A stretch of DNA of 64,000 bases from Coraliomargarita sinensis (GCF_003185655.1 NZ_QHJQ01000009.1:117513-181512); one strand, 5' to 3'. Positions 18,781 through 26,916 are shown, counted from the first letter of the stretch. Notes: generated by a model not told the origin, from the letters alone. Made by a program: numbers and translations.

Positions 18781-18924
18781 GCGAAGACACCGCTGTGTTC
18801 GCTCAAGATTGGTTGCCCGGTTCGTCCGTTACCGGTTTTAAAAACGCACCCGCCGCAGTTCGATCCGCGTCAAATCCGTCATTATTCATTAGCCATTCGT
18901 CATTAGCAGTTCATCATTAAGACA

Positions 18925-19101
18925 ATGCATTGCGACGTCACCTGCCCAACCTGTTTCGAGACCTTCAGCGTCCCCGGACCGGCGGAAAATGAAGTTCCCA
19001 CCCAATGGGACTACGACTGCGAGATTTGCTGCCGACCAATGGTGATTTATTTTTATTTGGACGGGGAGGAAGTGTACGCCGAGGCCGCGGCGGATCAGTA
19101 A
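18925..19101 (+). CDS. CPXCG-type cysteine-rich small protein
   Basis: A 58-residue protein (MHCDVTCPTCFETFSVPGP to the final ADQ). Four or five cysteines are arranged as C7-P-T-C10 and C32-E-I-C35-C36, followed by RPMVIYFYLDG. This matches the CPXCG-containing cysteine-rich family, a likely single zinc ribbon of unknown function found in many Gram-negative bacteria. It is short enough to be missed by length cut-offs. Codon use is ordinary, and the frame ends in TAA. Confidence 0.88.
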   Translation: MHCDVTCPTCFETFSVPGPAENEVPTQWDYDCEICCRPMVIYFYLDGEEVYAEAAADQ

Positions 19102-19216
19102 TAACGAATCCGTTCGTGAACGCGTATCATCTCAAAACTTTTGCAAAGCGGTATTATATCTATCCAACCCACTTCAGGACGGGCTTCTTTAGAGCCCGTG
19201 CCTGACGATACTGAGC

Positions 19217-19242
19217 ACGCGCTCTGAAGAGGCGCGTCCTAC
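19217..19242 (-). repeat. GTAG-foot REP hairpin
   Basis: Arms ACGCGC (19217-19222) and GCGCGT (19232-19237) precede CTAC at 19239-19242. A further small stem (GGGCTtctttagAGCCC) lies just upstream near 19165-19185. The interval 19102-19412 otherwise holds no gene. Confidence 0.7.
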
Positions 19243-19353
19243 AACAGGATCGTAGAACTATAGATACGGCCGGCAGTTAGGTTCATTTGGTAAAATTCCC
19301 CTAAGCTTGTGCGATTCGAGTTCGATCCTATTTGAGCGCCCCCCCGACCAGAA

Positions 19354-19376
19354 AACAGGCGAGACACCTGTTCTAC
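19354..19376 (-). repeat. GTAG-foot REP hairpin, AACAGG type
   Basis: Arms AACAGG (19354-19359) and CCTGTT (19367-19372) are directly followed by CTAC (19373-19376). A second copy of this stem type is at 21034-21053. It sits between convergent genes. Confidence 0.75.
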
Positions 19377-19412
19377 GCAGGATAGATGAGCGGAAAAGAC
19401 CTCGGAGCCTGA

Positions 19413-19553
19413 CTATGTAATCTGGATATTAAAAATCCCCGTCAGGCCGATGATGATGAAGTAGGCGGCGACAATGTAATTCAGGATTTTCGGAAAAACC
19501 AGGATGCAGATGCCTGCGGCCAGCGCGAGGAGGGAGTTAAGTTCGATAACCAT
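19413..19553 (-). CDS. DUF3096 family small membrane protein
   Basis: 46 residues from the ATG at 19553 (MVIELNSLLALAAGICILVF), with two hydrophobic helices: about 6-20 and 27-43 (YIVAAYFIIIGLTGIFNI). This matches the DUF3096 pattern of tiny two-helix inner-membrane proteins of unknown function. The open frame extends 101 codons upstream, but that extension overlaps the sixA promoter region and looks non-coding. Confidence 0.8.
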   Translation of the reverse strand: MVIELNSLLALAAGICILVFPKILNYIVAAYFIIIGLTGIFNIQIT

Positions 19554-19776
19554 CCCGTAGCTTACAAAACGGGGGCTTGTTCGGTCAAGAGCGCCCCACC
19601 CGCCTCCTGTCCGACTGTTCCCCCAAATGAATGGAGGCCGAAATCGACGGTGGAAATCCCAAGACGGATATATAAACGGGCGGAACGCCTTTTCTCCAGC
19701 GGATTCCCGTATGGGCTGTCCGAGCGCGTGGACATTTCCCTTTCCGTTGGGCGCATTTTCCATAAGCGTATTCACA

Positions 19777-20280
19777 ATGAAGCATCTCACCCTGATACGA
19801 CATGCCAAATCGAGCTGGTCGGATGTCTCGCGGGGCGACTTCGACCGCCCGCTCAATGCGCGCGGCTTGCGGGACGCGCCGAGGATGGGCGCTTATCTGA
19901 AGAAAGCCAAGCTGCCTCCGGTGGACCGGATCGTGAGCAGTCCCGCGCTGCGGGCGCGCACGACCGCTGAATTGATCGCGGCTGCGCTGGACGTGCCAAA
20001 CGACTCCATCGTCCTGGAGCGAGAGATTTATGCGGCTTCGCTGGCGGCGCTCTTCACCTTGGTGCAAGGCCTGAATGAGGCGAACATGCATGTGGTGCTT
20101 GTCGGGCACAATCCGGGTTTCGAGCAACTGGCCTATGCCCTGGATCCCGACTTTGAGGGCGACGGTGAGAAATTTCCGACCTGCGGCGTCGCGCAAATGG
20201 AGCTCGGGATAGACACTTGGAGCGAGATCGGCGAAGCTTGCGCGGCGAAGTGCCAATTCGTCTATCCTAAACTTCTTTGA
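19777..20280 (+). CDS. sixA: Histidine phosphatase family protein (SixA-like)
   Basis: 167 residues from the ATG at 19777 (MKHLTLIRHAKSSWSD). The catalytic RHAKSSW motif at 8-14 with H9 is that of SixA-type phosphohistidine phosphatases; the conserved second histidine is in VLVGHNPGFEQLA. SixA removes phosphate from histidine phosphotransfer proteins such as ArcB or Npr-type domains. A closely related reading as a general phosphoglycerate-mutase-like phosphatase remains possible. The frame is open upstream to 19627, but the conserved domain starts exactly at 19777. Confidence 0.88.
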   Translation: MKHLTLIRHAKSSWSDVSRGDFDRPLNARGLRDAPRMGAYLKKAKLPPVDRIVSSPALRARTTAELIAAALDVPNDSIVLEREIYAASLAALFTLVQGLNEANMHVVLVGHNPGFEQLAYALDPDFEGDGEKFPTCGVAQMELGIDTWSEIGEACAAKCQFVYPKLL

Positions 20281-20314
20281 TCCCCACAAACCACTCACAA
20301 CTCAACCACCACCA

Positions 20315-20348
20315 AGTCACGCCGGAGCCCCGAAGGGCGAAGGCGGAT
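20315..20348 (+). repeat. GTCACGCC-type intergenic repeat, copy 4 (short)
   Basis: AGTCACGCCGGAGCCCCGAA then GGGCGAAGGCGG. A GGAG, a known variant of the REP foot, precedes the small stem CCCC/GGG. It lies between sixA and the next gene. Confidence 0.65.
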
Positions 20349-20363
20349 CAACGACCATCCAAT

Positions 20364-20927
20364 ATGGGCCTAAGCATTCACTACTCCGGCACGATCGACC
20401 GCACCGAAGCCATTCCAAAATTCGTGGAAGAGCTGTCCGACATCGCCGACTCCATGGACTGGATGGTGCAGCCAATCAACGAGGACGAGAGCGACCCGAA
20501 TTTTCGCGGGATCATCGTCAATCCGAAGGGCGATTGCGAACCGCTCTGCTTTATTTTTGATCGGGAAGGACGGCTACGCCCGCTGATGGATCTGCTCAAC
20601 GAACAGGTCGAGCCAACGAGGTATTCCCTAGCCACGTCCACGAAGACACAGTTCGCCGAAATCGAGACACATGTCTGGATCATCGGTCTGTTGCGCTATT
20701 TGAAGAAGCGCTACCTCAGCAACCTAAAGGTCAGCGACGAAGGCGAGTACTGGGAGACCGAGGACTTGGAGAAGCTGCGCGAAAAGAAGCAATTCCTCCA
20801 GGGAATGATCGAACAAATCGGCGGCGCCTTGAGTGAGGCCGAACCTCTCCCGGAGGACGCCTCCGTCGACGAGATGATTGCCCGGATTGAAGCCATTGTG
20901 AAGGAGCTGCCCCGGGACACGGAGTAA
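20364..20927 (+). CDS. Conserved hypothetical protein
   Basis: 187 residues from the ATG at 20364 (MGLSIHYSGTIDRTEAIPKF). The N-terminal half is alpha/beta-like (SDIADSMDWMVQPINEDES, then FRGIIVNPKGDCEPLCFIFD and LRPLMDLL); the C-terminal 60 residues are charged and probably helical or coiled (EKLREKKQFLQGMIEQIGG). No catalytic motif, signal peptide or membrane segment is visible. I do not recognise a named family. It is on the same strand as sixA with an 83-base gap that holds a repeat. Confidence 0.8.
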   Translation: MGLSIHYSGTIDRTEAIPKFVEELSDIADSMDWMVQPINEDESDPNFRGIIVNPKGDCEPLCFIFDREGRLRPLMDLLNEQVEPTRYSLATSTKTQFAEIETHVWIIGLLRYLKKRYLSNLKVSDEGEYWETEDLEKLREKKQFLQGMIEQIGGALSEAEPLPEDASVDEMIARIEAIVKELPRDTE

Positions 20928-20957
20928 TGGTCCGCGAAAGGACGCGAAGATTTTTTT

Positions 20958-20988
20958 GTAGCACAGCCGTCCCGCCTGTTTCGGGACG
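20958..20988 (+). repeat. GTAG-foot REP hairpin
   Basis: GTAG (20958-20961), then CACAGC, then arms CGTCCCG (20968-20974) and CGGGACG (20982-20988). It lies between convergent genes together with the unit at 21034-21056. Confidence 0.75.
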
Positions 20989-21033
20989 CGCTTCGGGAAG
21001 ATACGGATGGCTACGCGTCGTCTAGATATAGGA

Positions 21034-21056
21034 AACAGGCGGGAGCCTGTTCTAAG
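21034..21056 (-). repeat. REP hairpin, AACAGG type with variant foot
   Basis: Arms AACAGGC and GCCTGTT, followed by CTAA instead of CTAC. It is the same stem family as 19354-19376. Confidence 0.65.
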
Positions 21057-21078
21057 GGAGTAAGCCGATTGATGCGCG

Positions 21079-21459
21079 TCAATAAGCGATCAATTCGAGC
21101 CCCTTGATACGGCTGAACTCGGAAACGTTCCGAGTCACCAAAGGCAAGCTCTCACTGAGCGCAGTGGCTGCGATGAGAATATCAAAGTCACCGATCAAAT
21201 CGCCTTCGAGTCGCAAGTCCCGACGGATCCGGGCCGCCTGCCCCGCCACTTTTGAATCCAGATTAATACGTGTGTAGGCACGAAGAAGCCGCTCGCCCTC
21301 GCCCGGTTCGGCAAAGCCCTCTAAAAATTCCGTCACCGAAATCACCGAAATGGAAAAGGCCGCATCGGCGTGCATTTGCAAAAAATCCGTCGCACGCCCA
21401 CGCTCGCTCTTCCGCGCCTCGCGCTGAAGGTCGATGAGAAAACAAGTATCGAGAATCAT
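21079..21459 (-). CDS. vapC: VapC-type PIN-domain ribonuclease toxin
   Basis: 126 residues. The PIN acidic residues are present: D4 in MILDTCFLID, E44 in ISVTEFLEG, D91 and D93 in IGDFDILIAATA, followed by the typical LVTRNVSEFSRI ending. VapC toxins cut tRNA, rRNA or mRNA at specific sites. Its ATG overlaps the end of the antitoxin gene by four bases, implying translational coupling. It is convergent with the upstream hypothetical gene across a REP-containing gap. Confidence 0.92.
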   Translation of the reverse strand: MILDTCFLIDLQREARKSERGRATDFLQMHADAAFSISVISVTEFLEGFAEPGEGERLLRAYTRINLDSKVAGQAARIRRDLRLEGDLIGDFDILIAATALSESLPLVTRNVSEFSRIKGLELIAY

Positions 21460-21725
21460 TCCTCGTTAGCCCATTCGCTAGCCGAGATTCGCGGTGAAGC
21501 CGATTCTTCCGCTTCCACCCCGGCCCAGTAATCCAGCGTCTTTTTCGGGGCACCCTTTTTCGCGCGGTACAGAGCCTGAGTTTCCTCAAGGATCGCCGCA
21601 CCCGTGGATTTGGGCGCATCAAAGCGCGCGCGCCGAACCACCGACGAAAAGGATTCTTTGCCCCGCTTCGCCCGTTTCAGACGCTCGTAAGCATCCAGCT
21701 CCAGACTGATTGTCTTAATTGCCAT
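21456..21725 (-). CDS. vapB: VapB-type antitoxin (DUF217-like)
   Basis: 89 residues from the ATG at 21725 (MAIKTISLELDAYERLKRAK), resembling the antitoxins of VapBC pairs in which a short N-terminal DNA-binding region is followed by GKESFSSVVRRARF. The C-terminal half (LDYWAGVEAEESASPRISA) would wrap the toxin. An alternative ATG four codons upstream at 21737 is possible. The chosen start lies inside a 22-base perfect palindrome, a likely autoregulatory operator. Confidence 0.85.
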   Translation of the reverse strand: MAIKTISLELDAYERLKRAKRGKESFSSVVRRARFDAPKSTGAAILEETQALYRAKKGAPKKTLDYWAGVEAEESASPRISASEWANEE

Positions 21726-21743
21726 GCATGATATCATGCATGG
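21722..21743 (-). promoter_or_regulatory. Perfect 22-base palindrome over the vapB start (operator)
   Basis: The palindrome is centred on GATATC, with core GCATGATATCATGC and outer CAT/ATG and CC/GG pairs, spanning 21722-21743 without a mismatch. It overlaps the vapB start codon. In VapBC systems the antitoxin or complex binds such sites to repress its own transcription. Confidence 0.75.
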
Positions 21744-21763
21744 AATTTTAGAGTTTTCAAGCT

Positions 21764-21913
21764 AAACGCATAGGCGTATTCTGGTCTGTACAGCAGCCGA
21801 CCTTAGTTAGAATCTGAGGATCAACGTAGCCGAAGCCCTTAGGCTTTGGACGGCCCACTTCGTCAAGTCTGACCAAACGCGAAGGCGTGTTCCTGTCTGC
21901 ACAGCAGCCGGTT
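21764..21913. repeat. Cluster of related repeat units with a GTAG-foot REP hairpin
   Basis: A unit ending GTCTGTACAGCAGCCG (21764-21798) recurs as GTCTGCACAGCAGCCG (ending near 21909). Between them GTAG (21826-21829) precedes arms CCGAAGCC (21830-21837) and GGCTTTGG (21842-21849), the same stem type as 5054-5136 and 61219-61242. The 357-base interval 21726-22082 has no gene. Confidence 0.75.
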
Positions 21914-22036
21914 TTGTCGCTCCGCTCGGAACGGCGACAAGTTGGATTACGACGGGACGCAAAATCCCCTATCCCGCCGTGTAAACGGCTTCACCAAGAC
22001 AATCTCATCGAGGATCACGGATCACGCAACCCGTCC

Positions 22037-22086
22037 TGTCACGCCGTAGCCTTGAAAAGCGAAGGCGGAATCACGCATTCCCCTAC
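22037..22086. repeat. GTCACGCC-type repeat copy 5 and a GTAG-foot hairpin at the FKBP stop
   Basis: TGTCACGCCGTAGCCTTGAA to GCGAAGGCGGAA (22037-22070) contains a GTAG with arms CCTT and AAGG. Next to it, arms GGAAT (22067-22071) and ATTCC (22077-22081) lead to CTAC (22083-22086), which on the minus strand supplies the TAG stop of the FKBP gene. Confidence 0.6.
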
Positions 22087-22943
22087 CGGCCGATCTTCAA
22101 CAGCTCGACGTCGAAGACCAGCATACCGGCCGGGGCGCCCGCGGGTGGTTTTTCGCCGTAGGCGAGCTTGGCGGGAATCCAGAAGCGGCGGGTCTCGCCT
22201 TCGACCATGAGTTGCACGCCTTCCGTCCAACCGGGGATGACACGGTTGAGCGGGAAAGTAGCCGGCTGGCCGCGCATGACCGAGCTGTCGAACATCTGGC
22301 CGTCGGTGGTCCAACCACTGTAGTGCACGGTGACATTGTCGGAGGCCTTGGGATTGGCTTCACCACTGCCTGCAGTGATCACGCGCGAGGCAAGCCCACT
22401 CTCGTGAACTTCGGCGTTATCGGGAATAGCCGCGACGTCTTCCGGCACCTTGGGGGGCTCGGGAGCCTTTTGAATTTCCAGAAGTTCGACATCAAAAACA
22501 AGCATACCGCCGGGGCGTCCACCGCCGGGGTTTTCGCCATAGCCCAGCTCGGCCGGAATCCAGAAGCGGCGGGTCTCACCGACCACCATGAGCTGCAGAC
22601 CTTCGGTCCAGCCTGGAATGACACGATTCAGCGGGAAGCTGGCGGGCTGACCGCGCTTCACCGAGCTGTCGAACATTTTGCCGTCGGTGGTCCAACCACT
22701 GTAGTGCACGGTGACCGTATCTGCCGCAGCGGGTGAATCGCTACCGCTGCCCTCCTCCAGGACACGGGAAGCCAGACCGGAATCGGTCCGCTCGGCGTTT
22801 TCAGGCACGGCACTTACATCGCTCGGTGTATCAGTCATGGAATAGGTATCGTCGGCCAAAGCTGTCGAGGTCAACGGCAAAGCCAAACCGGCCAGGGTGA
22901 GCGTGAAGGCAGAGAGTAATTTCAGTGACAGATTTTTTCGCAT
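22083..22943 (-). CDS. Exported peptidyl-prolyl isomerase with two tandem FKBP domains
   Basis: 286 residues from MRKNLSLKLLSAFTLTLAGL; an ATG three codons upstream (22952) is also possible. A signal peptide ends near TALADD, so the protein is periplasmic or surface located. Two FKBP-type PPIase domains follow, about 50-160 and 165-286, each with VTVHYSGWTTDG, MFDSSV, RGQPA, FPLNRVIPGWTEG and MLVFDVELL. They accelerate prolyl isomerisation during protein folding. By hand the domains differ at about 15 of 82 aligned positions, and 33 bases around 22304 and 22683 are identical, so the duplication is recent or kept alike by gene conversion. Single-domain FKBPs are the norm. The TAG stop is in a GTAG-foot hairpin. 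Confidence 0.92.
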   Translation of the reverse strand: MRKNLSLKLLSAFTLTLAGLALPLTSTALADDTYSMTDTPSDVSAVPENAERTDSGLASRVLEEGSGSDSPAAADTVTVHYSGWTTDGKMFDSSVKRGQPASFPLNRVIPGWTEGLQLMVVGETRRFWIPAELGYGENPGGGRPGGMLVFDVELLEIQKAPEPPKVPEDVAAIPDNAEVHESGLASRVITAGSGEANPKASDNVTVHYSGWTTDGQMFDSSVMRGQPATFPLNRVIPGWTEGVQLMVEGETRRFWIPAKLAYGEKPPAGAPAGMLVFDVELLKIGR

Positions 22944-23321
22944 ACGCCCCATCCCAAATACTCGAGCCAGACAGGCAAGTGTGTTTTCAACACACGGACC
23001 GCTTGATACCCTGTTTTCAATCGGTGCCGTTCAGAAAACTGCATTCGCCGTGCAGCCATAGCGATGGAAAGCTCACTCCGACTACAGTCCCATGCCCGAC
23101 TCTTTCAATTTTACCAGACGTGCCGCGCCTCAACGGCGCGGAGCCATGCGCGAGCGCAGACGCCACGAATTCCAGCTTGTGATACGAAACCTATCGGGTT
23201 TTCCGCTGACAAAGCTCAACGTCCTCTCTAAATCCAACGAATACCAACGCTACGGGAAGGGAGAAAATCCCTATCGGAAACAATCATCCGCCCCAGGCCC
23301 CGGAAAAAAACTTGAGACAGC
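22944..23321. other. Gene-poor interval between FKBP and the membrane peptidase
   Basis: This divergent gap should hold both promoters. It contains a small inverted repeat (GTGTGTTTTCAACACAC near 22979) and a stem with arms CCGCGCC and GGCGCGG near 23120. A frame open from 23092 overlaps the peptidase gene in another phase and lacks protein character. Confidence 0.4.
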
Positions 23322-24452
23322 ATGTCCACCCGGTCCGCAAAACAGAACCCACGCCCGACGCAGAATCATTGCCGATACTGCAACCATACACTGGAGAAAG
23401 CAAAGCAGCGCTGCCCCGCTTGCAAGCGTGGGCAGGAGCGGGCGGGTGAAGTCATCGCGCTGGCGCTGATGCTGGTGGTCATGGGGGTAGTGCTCTACCT
23501 GCTGGTGACAGAGGAGGATAAATTTCAGGGGATCTATGGAGAAAAAGAGCCACCCCCCGTTGAGATCAGCTACAGCGATGCTGGTGATGCCGTGCCGGCC
23601 GCCTCCGCTTTTCAGGTTATCAGGGAGCAGTCCAACCAAAGCGCTGTTGGCGATATCATCCTCAAGCAGCTGCGCGCCTCAAAATCGGCGCCTATCATCA
23701 ACTATCAGGGCACGCGGTTCCGGCAGACGGAAAAAGACTTTCCCTTTTATGTGGCTGAAAAAAAGTGGAACAGCAAAACCCAACGTTACGACTTCTATCG
23801 TCGGGGCATGCAGGGCGCGGAGGTGCCAATGCGAGGGGAGGCGCGACGCTATTTCATCTCCGAGAATCAGGGCGACTATCCCGAACCGGAAAGTGGCTGC
23901 GGGCCGACCGCTCTGCTCAACCTGTATGTCTGGTATTCCAAGTTCGGACTCTTGGACGAATCAATCCAACACTCAGACCAGCAGCGCTACAAGCAGCTGA
24001 AGTTTCAACAGATCGATCGCAAAATTCGGGAGATTCAAAAGCAGTCGCGTACGGACTACGGCGGGACCAACACAGTAGCCTCCATTGTAGCGATGGACGA
24101 ATTGGTGCAGCAATACAGCAAGGGGCCCACCCGACTGCACTTTGAAATCAAAAAGCCGCCGCTTTCATTGAAAGATTTCAATGAACTGAGCCGCAACTAC
24201 CGGGCCGGTATTTTATCGGTGCGGCCGAAGGACAGGCAGACCGGGGCGCTTCTGGGCAATCACGCCGTGCTTTGCATCCGCGGAGATAAGGGCGGCATGA
24301 TTACGATCGCCAACTGGGGCGAGTTCTCGCACGGCGCCCTCGTCCAACGAAAGGACGGCCAGTGGTTTGTGCCGAGGGATCGCTCCCACCATGAATTGAA
24401 GATTAATAATCTGACCGTGCTGGTGCCCTTTACGCCGAAGGACGGGGCGTAG
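23322..24452 (+). CDS. Membrane-anchored C39-like peptidase with N-terminal zinc ribbon
   Basis: 376 residues in three parts. A zinc ribbon at 17-34 (C17-R-Y-C20 and C31-P-A-C34) lies before a single membrane helix at about 42-62. The large domain that follows carries a papain-like triad: C193 in SGCGPTALLN, H314 in LGNHAVLCIR and N331 in TIANWG, as in family C39 and C39-like domains. With the N-terminus inside, the protease domain would face the periplasm. C39 enzymes cut leader peptides after double glycine, but this protein lacks an ABC transporter and has no visible peptide substrate next to it. Function is therefore open. The gene is convergent with the endonuclease/phosphatase gene. Confidence 0.75.
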   Translation: MSTRSAKQNPRPTQNHCRYCNHTLEKAKQRCPACKRGQERAGEVIALALMLVVMGVVLYLLVTEEDKFQGIYGEKEPPPVEISYSDAGDAVPAASAFQVIREQSNQSAVGDIILKQLRASKSAPIINYQGTRFRQTEKDFPFYVAEKKWNSKTQRYDFYRRGMQGAEVPMRGEARRYFISENQGDYPEPESGCGPTALLNLYVWYSKFGLLDESIQHSDQQRYKQLKFQQIDRKIREIQKQSRTDYGGTNTVASIVAMDELVQQYSKGPTRLHFEIKKPPLSLKDFNELSRNYRAGILSVRPKDRQTGALLGNHAVLCIRGDKGGMITIANWGEFSHGALVQRKDGQWFVPRDRSHHELKINNLTVLVPFTPKDGA

Positions 24453-24500
24453 TTTTGCTGGCGAGGAGAGCCAGAGGATCCGTCTACGTTCTACTACGCC

Positions 24501-24597
24501 GTAGCATGCTGGCTTGGCTACATTGCTTTCTGCCCGAACTGAAGAAGCCAGAAGACTGGCTTAGCTACAGCGCATCTATGTAGCCATGGCAGTATGG
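24501..24597. repeat. Cluster of GTAG-foot REP hairpins, AAGCCAG type
   Basis: GTAG at 24501-24504, CTAC at 24518-24521, arms AAGCCAG (24545-24551) and CTGGCTT (24556-24562) followed by CTAC at 24565-24568, and GTAG at 24580-24583 with arms CCAT and ATGG (24584-24597). All lie between convergent genes. A relative with GACATGCTGGTCGGCTAC is at 27590-27607. Confidence 0.7.
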
Positions 24598-24629
24598 CTC
24601 AGTACACATCGTTCGGACGCCATGACAGC

Positions 24630-25568
24630 CTAATCAAATCTCAAACGGGCCGTTACCGGATAATGATCCGAGGGGTAGCGGCCTTCCCGGTGGGTGCGTA
24701 TGATTTCGGCGGACAGCACATCCACATCCGGTGCTGCGAGAATGTGGTCGATCTTCACGTTGTCCGTCCAGCCGTTGAAATCGCTGATCGTTCCGCCAAA
24801 TTTATCATCCGGATGTAGCACGCGCCAGGTATCGACCAGCGGGATGGGATTGGGTGCGTCGAGAGCCTCCTGCCCCTTGAGATATCGAATCACTTTGCTG
24901 TCTTCATCGGCATTCAGGTCGCCGCAGAGAACGAAAGGGTTTTCGTTCTGGCGGGCCGCGATACGCATCATGATCAACTGCGCGCCCTTTTCACGGGCAT
25001 TGACGGATTGGTGGTCCATGTGGGTGTTATAGATGGTAAGCTCGCGCTGCGTCGTCCGTTCACGCAGTTCGGCCCAAGTGCAGATGCGCCGGTAGCGGTT
25101 GCCCCAGGAGACCGAGGGTTTCTCCGGCGTTTCCGAGAGCCAGAAGGTGTTGGTCTCCATCAATTCGAATCGATCCTTCAGGTAGAGGATGCAGGAATAC
25201 TCGCCCTTGGTCCCACCATCCCGTCCGGTTCCGGCGACCGCGTATTGCTCCAGTTCTGCAAGCAGATATTCCAACTGGAAGTGATAGGCCTCCTGAATCG
25301 CGACCACGTCGGGCGATTCCGCACGAATCACGTCGCGGACGAAGCCCTTGCGATTCTCCCAGCGATTCTCCCCGTCTTTGGCCCGGCCGTTACGAATATT
25401 GAAGCTCATAACCTCAAGATCCAGTATCGTGAATGCGGCCGGTTTATTCGGCACCTTTGTATCCGGAACCTGCGCGCGACAGGATGGACCACTGCCGAGT
25501 AAGCCGACAGTGCAGAGAAGTATGACGCAGACCTTGAGGACAGGCTGAGGTTTATCGCGAGAGTTCAT
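24630..25568 (-). CDS. Exported endonuclease/exonuclease/phosphatase family protein
   Basis: 312 residues with an N-terminal signal sequence (VCVILLCTVGLLGSGPSC), where the cysteine could be a lipobox residue (GPSC is a weak match). The EEP fold follows with VMSFNIRNG, VVAIQEAY (metal-binding glutamate), IYNTHMDHQS, VLCGDLNADED (catalytic D and N) and the terminal SDHYPVTA motif. Secreted members hydrolyse phosphodiesters in nucleic acids or lipids. The gene begins 21 bases after the Gfo/Idh/MocA gene on the same strand and is probably co-transcribed. Confidence 0.9.
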   Translation of the reverse strand: MNSRDKPQPVLKVCVILLCTVGLLGSGPSCRAQVPDTKVPNKPAAFTILDLEVMSFNIRNGRAKDGENRWENRKGFVRDVIRAESPDVVAIQEAYHFQLEYLLAELEQYAVAGTGRDGGTKGEYSCILYLKDRFELMETNTFWLSETPEKPSVSWGNRYRRICTWAELRERTTQRELTIYNTHMDHQSVNAREKGAQLIMMRIAARQNENPFVLCGDLNADEDSKVIRYLKGQEALDAPNPIPLVDTWRVLHPDDKFGGTISDFNGWTDNVKIDHILAAPDVDVLSAEIIRTHREGRYPSDHYPVTARLRFD

Positions 25569-25589
25569 CGAGAAGAAGTGCTTGATCGG

Positions 25590-26591
25590 TTAGCTATTAT
25601 TAAAGTTTACCACTTTGACCGGCGCGCCGTTCTGCTCCCGGGCGGATTCATTGGCCGCCAGAGTGACCGCGAGCGTGCGCATGGCATCCTCGTAGTCGGA
25701 AAGAATTTTGCCGCCGTCTTTCTGGGCGACGGCCTCAAGGAAGGCCCGGTTCTGCACAAGAAAGGCGTCCTCTGTGCCGGGTAGCTCGGTAATCTCCCCT
25801 TCACCGGAATGGATGGTTCCGGCGAAGTCCCAGGTTTCAAAAACCACGCGGTCTTTGCGCGTGGAAAGGTTGAGGCTGATGCCGTTGAGCGCGTGCCCGG
25901 CGAGCGGGAAACAGCCGGTGCAGAAGGAGCCGAGTGCCCCGGAGGCGTAGCGGACATTGACGACCATCCCGTCGTCGACGCTGAGGTCCGGCACTTCGGT
26001 CATAAAACCGTTGGTGCGGTAGGCGCTGACTTCGGTAATCTCGCCCATGAGGTAACGGCTCAAGTCGACGAGGTGGGTGCACTGCTCGACAAACTGCCCG
26101 CCGGATTGGTCCATGCGCCGCCACCAGGACGGCGGCGGCATTTGCTCGATCCACCAACCGTTGGCCATGATGCCCGGGCTGCTCTCTGTAAAGCAGGCCC
26201 GCGCGCGTTGGACGGATTCGCGGTAGCGGTTTTGATAGCCAACGGAGACAAGAGTCCCGGCGCGCTTGAAAGTCTCGTGGATCGCCTGCGCCTGCTCCAT
26301 CGATGTCGTGATGGGTTTTTCGATCAGTACCGCACCCACGTGTTCGGCGCAGGCGCGCTCCAAATCACCGTGTAGGTGAGGTGGCAGGAGGATGAAAACA
26401 GCGTCCAGCGATTCACGCTCCAGCATGGGTAGATAGTTTTCGTAGGCCTTCGCCCCAAAAGGCGCAGCCAACTCTTGCGCCCGGTCCTGATTGCGACCCG
26501 CAATCGCCACCACCTCGGCCGCTTCAATCTTTTTCAGGGCAGCGAGATGTTTTTCCGTGACCCAGCCCGTTCCAATAATGCCTACTTTCAT
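25590..26591 (-). CDS. Gfo/Idh/MocA family NAD(P)-dependent oxidoreductase
   Basis: 333 residues. The Rossmann motif GIIGTGWVTEKH starts at residue 4, and the family EKP motif appears as VLIEKPITTSMEQA near residue 92, with the catalytic lysine. The C-terminal part is the typical beta-sheet domain. Members oxidise sugars, inositols or sugar nucleotides; Verrucomicrobiota have many paralogues for polysaccharide breakdown. The substrate cannot be fixed. It is the first gene of a likely two-gene operon with the exported EEP protein. Confidence 0.93.
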   Translation of the reverse strand: MKVGIIGTGWVTEKHLAALKKIEAAEVVAIAGRNQDRAQELAAPFGAKAYENYLPMLERESLDAVFILLPPHLHGDLERACAEHVGAVLIEKPITTSMEQAQAIHETFKRAGTLVSVGYQNRYRESVQRARACFTESSPGIMANGWWIEQMPPPSWWRRMDQSGGQFVEQCTHLVDLSRYLMGEITEVSAYRTNGFMTEVPDLSVDDGMVVNVRYASGALGSFCTGCFPLAGHALNGISLNLSTRKDRVVFETWDFAGTIHSGEGEITELPGTEDAFLVQNRAFLEAVAQKDGGKILSDYEDAMRTLAVTLAANESAREQNGAPVKVVNFNNS

Positions 26592-26712
26592 GTCACTGAG
26601 CTAAGACGACCGACGGGGTTGAAGGCAAGAACGATGCCATCGCCTGAACGTCGATTGAGCCATTCGCAAGCGAAGACGCCCCCCATTCAGAGTCGAAAGT
26701 GGCCCGGCTGCT

Positions 26713-26916
26713 TCAGCCTCGGGTGATATCGTTGTCCTCGAGACGATTGGGATGCTCGGTGACTTGGTCGGCATGTGGTTCTTTACGGTAGATGTAGTCG
26801 CCGTTGAGCTCCTTATCCCGCGACCGGGTGCGCCGCTTGCCCACGAGCGCGGCCACTAGCAACAATAACAGGAGAAGGATCGTGACCAGAAGCGGAATGA
26901 GTAGGATACGGTACAT
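26713..26916 (-). CDS. Small single-pass membrane protein, hypothetical
   Basis: 67 residues: one leucine-rich membrane helix at about 3-26 (ILLIPLLVTILLLLLLLVAAL), then a basic stretch (GKRRTRSRDK) and a polar tail ending in NDITRG. By the positive-inside rule the tail should be cytoplasmic. I know no family. It is an independent gene or artefact; the reading frame and charge pattern look protein-like, but no Shine-Dalgarno is visible. Confidence 0.5.
   Translation of the reverse strand: MYRILLIPLLVTILLLLLLLVAALVGKRRTRSRDKELNGDYIYRKEPHADQVTEHPNRLEDNDITRG

Noticed and set aside
23092..23469. A 125-codon frame before the C39-like peptidase gene
   Set aside because: Composition is arginine-rich and unlike a protein, and it overlaps the real gene in another phase.
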